Below, piece by piece: positions 56,953 to 64,000 of a stretch of 64,000 nucleotides of DNA. Source of the DNA: Streptomyces sp. NBC_00287 (GTDB lineage Bacteria > Actinomycetota > Actinomycetes > Streptomycetales > Streptomycetaceae); assembly GCF_036173105.1 (NCBI RefSeq), contig NZ_CP108053.1, positions 2,480,001 through 2,544,000 of the forward strand, written 5' to 3'. How positions within the stretch are numbered: the first letter of the stretch is position 1; every line of letters begins with the position of its first letter. A model generated the notes under the pieces. That model was not told the origin of the DNA. It worked only from the letters and a program-made list of their open reading frames with translations, and ran no database searches. A program made the translations under genes and the position numbers.

Positions 56953-57777
56953 TCACCGGACGGCCGCCCGACGGTACGCCCAGGTCGCCGCGGCCAGGGA
57001 CACCACGCCCACCACCCCGCACACGGCGAGATCGCCGAGCACGAAGGCCCAGTCGGGACTCTCCCCGAAGGTCCGCGCGAAGGCCTCCACGCCGTACGTC
57101 GAAGGCAGCAGATCCCGAGCGAACCGCACCACCTCAGGCATCCGCTCGGCAGGCAGCACCCCCAGCAACAGCGCGGCGGACATACCCAACTGCCCCAGCA
57201 CGGTCGCCAGTTCAGGCCGAGGCGCCAGCAGCCCCAGCGCGGCTCCCAGCCCCGCCAGCGCCGCCCCCGCCAGCGGAATCACCGCGATCAGCACCCACAG
57301 ATGCGTCAGCGGCAACCCGAACAGCACACACCCGAACACGGCGGTGACCACGGTCCCGGGCACGGTGAAGGAGGCGTACGCCCCCGCTGCCCCGAGCACC
57401 ACCGCCGCGGGCGGCACCGGCAGCGTCGCGTAATGATCGAGCCCCCCACTGGCCCGCAACTGCCCGAAGTACTGAGCGAGCAGGTTCAGCGCGACGAAGG
57501 CGACGACCAGCACCGACGACCCGGCCACCACGGCCCGCGCCTCGTCCCCGCCGTCCACGACCCCCCGCATCAGGATCATGATCCCGACGGACTGGAAGGT
57601 CGCCACGAACAGCAGCGGAATCCGCGCGACCCGCGCACGGGACAGCTGCGCCCGGTACACGGCGCACAGCGAAGGCCACAGCCGAGCCCGCGGCGCGAGC
57701 TCGGCCGCGCCGGTGGCGGGCGTCTCGTCCGCGGCCAGTGCGCCGGCCGGCAGAACCTCGGCGGGTACGACACTCAC
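56953..57777 (-). CDS. ABC-2 type transporter permease
   Basis: A 274-residue permease with about six transmembrane helices and a 40-residue cytoplasmic N-terminus. Segments such as FVALNLLAQYFGQLRASGGLDHYATLPV and LAPRPELATVLGQL follow the ABC-2 export fold. It lies about 100 bp downstream of the matching ATPase gene on the same strand. Together they form a homologue of antibiotic or lipid exporters; the substrate is not evident. GTG start. Confidence 0.84.
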   Translation of the reverse strand: MSVVPAEVLPAGALAADETPATGAAELAPRARLWPSLCAVYRAQLSRARVARIPLLFVATFQSVGIMILMRGVVDGGDEARAVVAGSSVLVVAFVALNLLAQYFGQLRASGGLDHYATLPVPPAAVVLGAAGAYASFTVPGTVVTAVFGCVLFGLPLTHLWVLIAVIPLAGAALAGLGAALGLLAPRPELATVLGQLGMSAALLLGVLPAERMPEVVRFARDLLPSTYGVEAFARTFGESPDWAFVLGDLAVCGVVGVVSLAAATWAYRRAAVR

Positions 57778-57877
57778 GTGGCGCTGCTCCTCTTCGCTCC
57801 GGCAGTGGTCCCGTTCCGTACGGATGCGACGTCCGCAGTATTCAAGGCCGTCCTACTCAACCCCGACCCAGTCGCGC

Positions 57878-58897
57878 TCAAGCCTTCACCAACCCCTGCT
57901 GCGCGGCCCCGCCGAGCGCCAGATAGACGTCCTCCAGGCTGGGCGTGGCGAGGGTGAAGTCGTCGAGGGCGGAGAAGGCGGCCCCGCCGGTGACGGTGGC
58001 GACCACCGCGCGGGCCTCCTCGGGGGCGAGCCGCAGCGTCCAGCGGCGGCCCGACTCCACGACCCGGTCCTGCAGCGCGGCGACCTCGGGAACGTGCAGC
58101 GGCGCCGCGTCCCGCCACACGAGGTCGACCCGGACCTCCCCGGCGACCTGTTCCTTGAGCCCGACCGGGGTGTCACAGGCGATCACCCGCCCCCGGTCGA
58201 GCACGGCGACCCGGTCCAGCACGGTCTCGGCCTCGATGACGTTGTGGGTGACGAGCAGCACGGTCGTCCCCTGCTCGGCGCGCCGCCGGTCGACGGCGGA
58301 CCAGACCGCCCGCCGTGCCACGGGATCCATCCCGGTGGTCGGCTCGTCGAGCACGAGCAGCGGCCGCGCGCCGACCAGCGCGGCGGCGAAACAGGCGAGC
58401 CGCCGCTGCCCCCCGGACAGCTTCTTGAGCGGCCGCCCGGCAAGCTCGGTAAGGCCCAGCTCTTCCAGTACGGCGTCCCGCTCGGCCCGCGCCACATGCA
58501 CGTCGAGTCCGCGCAGCCGCCCGGTGGTCTCTGCGGCGAGCGAGACGGTCAGTTCATCGAGGGCGGTCGACTCCTGGCCGAGGTAGGCGAGGATCCGCGC
58601 GGCCCGCTCCGGGTGCCGCACGATGTCGTGCCCGAGGATCTCCACACTGCCGCGATCGGGCCGCATCAGCCCGGTGAGCTGCCGTACGAGCGTGGTCTTG
58701 CCGGCGCCGTTCGGCCCGAGCAGCCCGAAGATCTCACCGCGCCGGATGTCCAGCCGTACGTCATCGGTGGCCCGCACCTCGGGGGTCGCGGGTGTCCCAC
58801 GCCGTCCCCGTACGGCCGGATAGGTCTTGGTCAGCCCGCGCACGGCGCACACGACATCACCACTGGGCCGAAGTGCCTGTGCCGCGCGCGTACTCAC
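57878..58897 (-). CDS. ABC transporter ATP-binding protein
   Basis: A 339-residue ATPase of the DrrA/ABC-2 exporter type. Walker A GLLGPNGAGKTT, Q-loop LGQESTA, signature LSGGQRRLA, Walker B PLLVLDEPTTGMD and switch His in LLVTHNV are complete. The C-terminal 90 residues form the extra domain of this subfamily. Partner of the downstream permease. GTG start. Confidence 0.92.
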   Translation of the reverse strand: MSTRAAQALRPSGDVVCAVRGLTKTYPAVRGRRGTPATPEVRATDDVRLDIRRGEIFGLLGPNGAGKTTLVRQLTGLMRPDRGSVEILGHDIVRHPERAARILAYLGQESTALDELTVSLAAETTGRLRGLDVHVARAERDAVLEELGLTELAGRPLKKLSGGQRRLACFAAALVGARPLLVLDEPTTGMDPVARRAVWSAVDRRRAEQGTTVLLVTHNVIEAETVLDRVAVLDRGRVIACDTPVGLKEQVAGEVRVDLVWRDAAPLHVPEVAALQDRVVESGRRWTLRLAPEEARAVVATVTGGAAFSALDDFTLATPSLEDVYLALGGAAQQGLVKA

Positions 58898-58996
58898 AAG
58901 GGATGAGCCTACGGGGTCGGGAAGCCGGGCCCGTCCCCGGGTGGCCCGATCGTCACAAATCCGTCCCTATCGAAACGTCCGGATCGAAAGTCCGCG

Positions 58997-60220
58997 CTAC
59001 TCCCCCGCGGGCGCGTGTTCCGCCGCGGTCCGCACATCGATCTCCCGCCAGAACCCGGCCCGGATCGCGTACCGGTCGTGCTCGTCGATCTGGTCGTCCT
59101 TGTGCGCGAGCAGCCCGAACCGCGCCGCGTACCGCAGCAGCTCCCCGTCGATCCGATGCGGAATCCGTGGGTACATCCCCGACAGTTTCTGGAAGTGGCT
59201 CTGGTCGCCCAGCCGCCCCATCCATCGGCGCGCGAACACCTGTCCGACCTCGTACGGATCCCCGCCGACGGTCGTGATGTCCTCCTCCCGGTCGGCCCAC
59301 CGCTGCTCCGCCGTGGTCAGCTGGGCCAGCGTCGGCATGGAGGCGACCTCGGGCGGCTCGGCGGTGGCGCCGGGCCGGTCGACCCAGCCCTTGTCGGAGG
59401 ACCACCGCAGCGTCGCGCTCGCGGGAGGCGCGGCGGGCTGCACGCCCGGGGCCCGCAACGCGGCCAGATCCTTCGGCGTGGGCACACCCTTCGGCGCCGG
59501 CACCCGCTCCTGCGTACCGTTCTCCGCCGCGGCGGGCGCCCGGTGCTCCCGCTCCTCGGTGGGCCGCTCGGCCCCGGCGAGCGCGGAGTCGGGCAGCGGC
59601 GCGGAGAGGATCGCGGCGATCTCGGGCCGCGGCACGGGCGGCGGCGCGCAGATCCCGCCGAGCTCCTTGGCGCGTACGGCCTTGGTGATCCACGTACGGT
59701 CGAGCACGCGCCGCTCGTCGGCCTCGGCGACCAGGTCCTCGGACTGGTTGTAGTCGCCGTCGGCGGCCTGCACGGCCCACAGATGGACGGCGACCCCGTG
59801 TTCCTTGGCGGCCATCATGCCCGGCAGCAGATCGCCGTCGCCGGTGACGAGCACGACGTCGGAGCAGGCGCGGTTGCGGGCCAGCTCGGTGAGCTCGGCG
59901 TGCATGGCGGCGTCCACGCCCTTCTGGGCCCAGCGTCCGTCGCTGCGGGTCAGTGCGCCCAGCCGTACGGTCACTCGGGGCATCACGCGCAGCCTGCGGT
60001 GCTCGGGCTGCGGGACGCGGTCGGGGGCGCCGTCGAACCAGTAGATGCGCAGCAGTGGGCGTTCCGTATCCGATTCCGCGCGTTCACGCAGGCCCTGGAT
60101 GAGGGCGGTGTGATCGACGGTGATCCGGGAGCGGGAAGGTTCTCCGGCGAGGAGAGAGGCGGCGGCCCCCAGCAGATACCCGGCGTCCACCAGGACGATG
60201 CAGCGGTCCACGCGATCCAC
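58997..60220 (-). CDS. NYN-domain (PIN-like RNase) protein
   Basis: A 407-residue protein. The N-terminal NYN domain (about 1-190) has the acidic residues of the PIN-like fold: CIVLVDAGYLLG, a KGVDAAM segment and VVLVTGDGDLLPGM. A Pro/Ala-rich linker of about 90 residues and a C-terminal winged-helix-like region (WADREEDITTVGGDPYEVGQ, WREIDVRT) follow. NYN domains are probable metal-dependent ribonucleases. Single gene. A distant relation to RNA turnover is the only functional hint. Confidence 0.82.
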   Translation of the reverse strand: MDRVDRCIVLVDAGYLLGAAASLLAGEPSRSRITVDHTALIQGLRERAESDTERPLLRIYWFDGAPDRVPQPEHRRLRVMPRVTVRLGALTRSDGRWAQKGVDAAMHAELTELARNRACSDVVLVTGDGDLLPGMMAAKEHGVAVHLWAVQAADGDYNQSEDLVAEADERRVLDRTWITKAVRAKELGGICAPPPVPRPEIAAILSAPLPDSALAGAERPTEEREHRAPAAAENGTQERVPAPKGVPTPKDLAALRAPGVQPAAPPASATLRWSSDKGWVDRPGATAEPPEVASMPTLAQLTTAEQRWADREEDITTVGGDPYEVGQVFARRWMGRLGDQSHFQKLSGMYPRIPHRIDGELLRYAARFGLLAHKDDQIDEHDRYAIRAGFWREIDVRTAAEHAPAGE

Positions 60221-60433
60221 CCTCTTTCCGGGAGGTTTGCTTCGGGCTTCCTTCGAGTCTGCCCGACCGCGCGAAGGTTAACGGCCGGAACTCGATCTTC
60301 GGCGTGGCGTTTCGGGGTGACCGGCTCGAACGAGCGCCGTCACGGACGGTAATTGCCCGAAATGCGGTCTTTCGTAGCCTATGTGAATCTGGTCGCGGCC
60401 CTGGCCCCTAGATCCCCCACAGGAGGCATCACC

Positions 60434-60598
60434 ATGGCCAAGAACAAGAAGAGTGACCGAAAGCAGCCGCAGTCCGAGCGCGGCCAGCAGCAGGCCCAGC
60501 AGTCCTCGATGGAGGCGCAGGCCGAGCAGCGGATGTCCCAGGTGACGCCGAGCGACATCGCGCGCAAGGGCAAGCAGAAGAAGTTCGGTCACAACTGA
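60434..60598 (+). CDS. Small basic, glutamine-rich conserved protein
   Basis: A 54-residue protein, MAKNKKSDRKQPQSERGQQQ followed by AQQSSMEAQAEQRMSQVTPS and a basic end (RKGKQKKFGHN). Excellent ribosome site AGGAGG seven bases before ATG. Hydrophilic, probably unstructured, without signal or membrane segment. I recall close homologues across Streptomyces beside dnaE but no function. It is convergent with dnaE and separated from it by a hairpin. Confidence 0.78.
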   Translation: MAKNKKSDRKQPQSERGQQQAQQSSMEAQAEQRMSQVTPSDIARKGKQKKFGHN

Positions 60599-60636
60599 CA
60601 TCTTCATAATGGGCCGTTGAAGCCCAGGCACATGAC

Positions 60637-60669
60637 GAGGGGCGCACCCGACTCGCGGATGCGCCCCTC
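60637..60669. terminator. Bidirectional terminator between the small basic protein gene and dnaE
   Basis: Perfect 10-bp stem GAGGGGCGCA / TGCGCCCCTC with a 13-base loop between convergent genes. Confidence 0.8.
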
Positions 60670-60684
60670 TCCCATGTCTACGGC

Positions 60685-63600
60685 TCAGCCGGCCAGACAG
60701 GACGGTCCGAGCAGCACCTTCAGGTCGCCGAAGAGCGCCGGATCCGGCTTCACCCGGTGCCGGTCCAGGCGCAGCACCGTGGTCTTGGTCGGGCCCTGAA
60801 GCCTGATGCGGACCTCGCTCTCGCCCCGGTGGTGGCTGAGGATCTCGCCGAGGCGGCTGACCATCGGCGGGGTGACCCTGGTGGCCGGGATGGTGAGAAT
60901 CACGGGTGCGTTGGTACCGGCGTTCGACAGGTCGGGGACCTGGAGCTCCATCGCGACCAGACGCGGCACGTCCTCGCGCTTGTCGAGGCGGCCCTTGACG
61001 AACACCACCGCGTCCTCGACGAGCTGGGTCGACACCAGCTGGTAGGTCGCCGGGAAGAACATGCACTCGATGGAACCGGCCAGGTCCTCGACGGTGGCGA
61101 TGGCCCAGGCGTTGCCCTGCTTGGTCATCTTGCGCTGGAGGCCCGAGATGATGCCGCCGATGGTGACGACCGCGCCGTCCGCGTGCTCACCTCCGGTGAG
61201 CTGGGCGATGCCCGCGTCGGCCTTGTCCGACAGCACATGCTCCAGGCCGAAGAGCGGGTGGTCGGAGACGTACAGACCGAGCATCTCCCGCTCCTGGGCG
61301 AGCAGATACGCCTTGTCCCACTCATCGGTGGTGAACTCCACGTCGAGTCCAAAGCCGGGCTCGTCGCTCTCCTCCTCGCCCATACCGCCGAAGAGGTCGA
61401 ACTGGCCCTCGGCCTCCTTGCGCTTGACCGCGACCACGTTGTCGATCATCGGCTCGAACTGCGCGGTCAGGCCTTTGCGGGTGTGCCCCATCGTGTCGAA
61501 GGCGCCCGCCTTGATCAGCGATTCGGTGGTGCGCTTGTTGCAGGCGACGGCCTCGACCTTGTCGAGGTAGTCGGGGAAGGAGGCGTACTTGCCCTTGGCC
61601 TTGCGGCTCCTGATGATCGACTCGACGACGTTCGTACCGACGTTCCGCACGGCCTCCAGGCCGAAGAGGATCACATCGTCGCCCTGGGCGGCGAAGTTGT
61701 GCACCGACTCGTTGACGTTCGGCGGGAGCACCTTGATGCCCATACGACGGCATTCGTTGAGGTAGATCGCCGACTTGTCCTTGTCGTCCTTGACGGACGT
61801 CAGCAGCGCGGCCATGTACTCGGCGGGGTGGTTCGCCTTGAGGAAGGCGGTCCAGTACGAGACCAGTCCGTACGCGGCCGAGTGGGCCTTGTTGAAGGCG
61901 TAGCCGGCGAAGGGGACCAGCACGTCCCACAGGGCCTGGATGGCCTCGTCGCTGTAGCCGTTCTTGCGGGCGCCGGCCTGGAAGATGGTGAAGTTCTTCG
62001 CCAGTTCGTCGGGCTTCTTCTTGCCCATGACGCGGCGGAGGATGTCGGCCTCGCCGAGCGAGTACCCGGCGATGATCTGGGCGGCCTTCTGCACCTGCTC
62101 CTGGTAGACGATCAGGCCGTAGGTGACGGCCAGGACCTCTTCGAGGGGCTCCTCCAGCTCCTTGTGGATCGGAGTGATCTCCTGGAGCTTGTTCTTGCGG
62201 AGCGCGTAGTTCGTGTGCGAGTCCATGCCCATCGGGCCGGGACGGTAGAGCGCCGAGACGGCGGAGATGTCCTCGAAGTTGTCGGGCTTCATCAGGCGCA
62301 GCAGCGAGCGCATGGGGCCGCCGTCGAACTGGAAGACGCCGAGGGTCTCACCGCGCTGGAGCAGCTCGAAGGTCGTCGGATCGTCCAGCGGAAGGGCGAG
62401 CAGGTCGAGTTCGATGCCCTTGTTGGACTTCACCATCTTGACGGCGTCGTCCATGATCGTCAGGTTGCGCAGGCCGAGGAAGTCCATCTTCAGCAGGCCG
62501 AGCGACTCGCACTGCGGGTAGTCCCACTGCGTGATGGTCACGCCGTCCGTGTGCCGTACCCAGATCGGGGCGTGGTCGACGATGGGCTCGCTGGACATGA
62601 TGACGCCGGCGGCGTGCACGCCCATCTGCCGGACCAGGCCCTCGACGCCCTTGGCGGTGTCGATGACCTTCTTCACGTCCGGCTCGTTCTCGTACATCGC
62701 GCGGATCTCGCCGGCCTCGCTGTAGCGCGGGTGCGAGGGGTCGGTGATGCCGTTGAGGTCGATGCCCTTGCCGAGGACGTCGGCGGGCATCGCCTTGGTG
62801 AGGCGGTCGCCCATGGCGTACGGGTAGCCCAGCACGCGCGCGGAGTCCTTGATGGCGTTCTTCGCCTTGATCTTGCCGTAGGTGCCGATCATGGCGACCT
62901 TGTCGGCGCCGTACTTCTCGGTCACGTACCTGATCACTTCGACGCGCCTGCGCTCGTCGAAGTCGATGTCGACGTCGGGCATCGAGACGCGCTCGGGGTT
63001 CAGGAACCGCTCGAAGATCAGGCCGTGCGGGATCGGGTCGAGGTCGGTGATGCCCATGGCGTACGCGACGATCGAACCGGCCGCCGAACCACGGCCCGGA
63101 CCGACCGCGATGCCCTGGCTCTTGGCCCACATGATGAAGTCGGCGACAACGAGGAAGTAGCCCGGGAACCCCATCTGGATGATGACGTCCATCTCGTAGT
63201 CGACCTGCTTCTGCCGGTCCTCGGGGATGCCGCCCGGGAAGCGGCGCTCCATGCCGCGGCGGACCTCCTCCTTGAACCAGGTGACCTCGGTGTAGCCCTC
63301 GGGGATGTCGAACTTGGGCATGAGGTCGCGCTTCTCGAACATGCCCGTGGTGTCGACCTGCTCGGCCACCAGGAGCGTGTTGCGGCAGCCCTCCTGCCAG
63401 GCGTCCGAGGAGTCGATGGCGTACATCTCGTCCGTGGACTTCAGGTAGTAGCCGGTGCCGTCGAACTTGAAGCGGTCGGGGTCGGAGAGGTTCTTGCCGG
63501 TCTGGATGCACAGCAGGGCGTCGTGCGCGCCCGCCTCGTGCGCGTAGGTGTAGTGCGAGTCGTTCGTCACCAGGGGCGGGATGCCGAGCTTCTTGCCGAT

Positions 63601-64000
63601 CTCCAGCAGACCGTCGCGGACGCGGCGCTCGATCTCGATGCCGTGGTCCATCAGCTCCAGGAAGTAGCGGTCCTTGCCGAAGATGTCCTGGTAGTCGGCA
63701 GCGGCCTTCAGCGCCTCGTCGTACTGGCCGAGGCGCAGCCGGGTCTGGAGCTCGCCGGAGGGGCAGCCGGTGGAGGCGATGAGCCCCTCGGACCACTGGG
63801 AGATGGTCTCCTTGTCCATCCGCGGCCACTTCTGGAGCCAGCCCTCGGCGTAGGCGTCCGAGGAGAGCTTGAAGAGGTTGTGCAGACCGGTCGCGTTCGC
63901 CGCCCAGATCGTCTTGTGGGTGTAACCACCCGAACCGGAGACGTCGTCCCGCTTCTGGTGCGGCTGGCCCCACTGGATCTTGCGCTTGTTGCGCCGGGAC
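60685..64000 (-). CDS. dnaE: DNA polymerase III alpha subunit (5' end beyond window)
   Basis: The main replicative polymerase, C-family. The 1105 codons present include the end of the PHP domain (VTNDSHYTYAHEAGAHDALLC), the palm with catalytic aspartates in SMPDVDIDFDERRR, GPGRGSAAGS, the fingers (MGVHAAGVI, YRPGPM), the beta-clamp-binding/HhH region (VGTNVVESIIRSRKAKG) and the OB fold (GGIISGLQRKMTKQGNAWA). The reading frame is open to the right edge (RNKRKIQWGQPHQKRDDVSG at the border), so the true start is outside. It is the DnaE1 type. ATG-like internal Met codons near 63819 are not the start. Confidence 0.97.
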   Translation of the reverse strand, partial: SRRNKRKIQWGQPHQKRDDVSGSGGYTHKTIWAANATGLHNLFKLSSDAYAEGWLQKWPRMDKETISQWSEGLIASTGCPSGELQTRLRLGQYDEALKAAADYQDIFGKDRYFLELMDHGIEIERRVRDGLLEIGKKLGIPPLVTNDSHYTYAHEAGAHDALLCIQTGKNLSDPDRFKFDGTGYYLKSTDEMYAIDSSDAWQEGCRNTLLVAEQVDTTGMFEKRDLMPKFDIPEGYTEVTWFKEEVRRGMERRFPGGIPEDRQKQVDYEMDVIIQMGFPGYFLVVADFIMWAKSQGIAVGPGRGSAAGSIVAYAMGITDLDPIPHGLIFERFLNPERVSMPDVDIDFDERRRVEVIRYVTEKYGADKVAMIGTYGKIKAKNAIKDSARVLGYPYAMGDRLTKAMPADVLGKGIDLNGITDPSHPRYSEAGEIRAMYENEPDVKKVIDTAKGVEGLVRQMGVHAAGVIMSSEPIVDHAPIWVRHTDGVTITQWDYPQCESLGLLKMDFLGLRNLTIMDDAVKMVKSNKGIELDLLALPLDDPTTFELLQRGETLGVFQFDGGPMRSLLRLMKPDNFEDISAVSALYRPGPMGMDSHTNYALRKNKLQEITPIHKELEEPLEEVLAVTYGLIVYQEQVQKAAQIIAGYSLGEADILRRVMGKKKPDELAKNFTIFQAGARKNGYSDEAIQALWDVLVPFAGYAFNKAHSAAYGLVSYWTAFLKANHPAEYMAALLTSVKDDKDKSAIYLNECRRMGIKVLPPNVNESVHNFAAQGDDVILFGLEAVRNVGTNVVESIIRSRKAKGKYASFPDYLDKVEAVACNKRTTESLIKAGAFDTMGHTRKGLTAQFEPMIDNVVAVKRKEAEGQFDLFGGMGEEESDEPGFGLDVEFTTDEWDKAYLLAQEREMLGLYVSDHPLFGLEHVLSDKADAGIAQLTGGEHADGAVVTIGGIISGLQRKMTKQGNAWAIATVEDLAGSIECMFFPATYQLVSTQLVEDAVVFVKGRLDKREDVPRLVAMELQVPDLSNAGTNAPVILTIPATRVTPPMVSRLGEILSHHRGESEVRIRLQGPTKTTVLRLDRHRVKPDPALFGDLKVLLGPSCLAG

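Overview
The window is a high-GC actinobacterial chromosome segment, almost certainly Streptomyces. The evidence is uniformly GC-biased third codon positions, dense ATGA/GTGA start-stop overlaps, near absence of TTA leucine codons, the order gltD-gltB / lgt / trp / his / dnaE, a stand-alone trpM, PriA without trpF, and two kinds of hairpin-rich intergenic repeat that I recognise from many Streptomyces genomes. Family names come from reading the translated sequences from memory; no database search was possible.

Layout. (1) 1-9693: a compact steroid CD-ring catabolic island laid out like the KstR2 regulon of Mycobacterium tuberculosis (Rv3548c-Rv3564 type). It holds two SDRs, echA20, ipdA, ipdB, ipdC, fadA6, kstR2, ipdF and two acyl-CoA dehydrogenases, with a palindromic operator in each of its two divergent promoters. 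(2) 9668-13214: an orphan cytochrome b (qcrB) without qcrA/qcrC, a von Willebrand A protein and a zinc-finger rhomboid protease. (3) 13232-19693: a secreted-polysaccharide locus with a GH113-like lipoprotein, a DUF2334 deacetylase, a small membrane protein, a processive GT2 synthase, UDP-GlcNAc 2-epimerase and a LamG/DUF1080-like lipoprotein. Two of its genes carry the rare bldA-dependent TTA codon, the only ones I found in the window. (4) 19801-26983: glutamate synthase gltBD and a VIT1/CCC1 metal transporter. (5) 27254-34963: a seven-gene, translationally coupled operon of four divergent ADP-ribosylglycohydrolase paralogues, a ribokinase-like kinase, a class III CoA-transferase and a CitE-like lyase, ending at a clear hairpin. 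This is my best candidate for an undescribed pathway.

(6) 35021-51965: housekeeping biosynthesis. lgt and a DsbA-like protein are followed by tryptophan genes in units separated by hairpins (DUF2752-trpC-trpM-trpB-trpA; HGxxPAAW and TIGR02234 membrane proteins; hisI-trpE). A mycothiol-type enzyme, an MFS exporter with a truncated ArsR-type regulator, and the hisD-C-B-(small membrane protein)-H-priA-ridA-hisF operon follow. (7) 52126-64000: a beta-helix-like membrane protein, a conserved hypothetical, a Lon N-domain protein, a YbaK deacylase, the 24-residue ribosomal protein bL37, a DUF2567 protein, an ABC-2 exporter pair, a NYN-domain protein, a small basic protein and most of dnaE, which runs off the right edge.

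The trp and his genes feed one another through PriA, which supplies both the HisA and TrpF activities. The steroid island would convert the bicyclic remnant of sterols to central metabolites. No tRNA, rRNA, CRISPR array, transposase or phage gene was seen.
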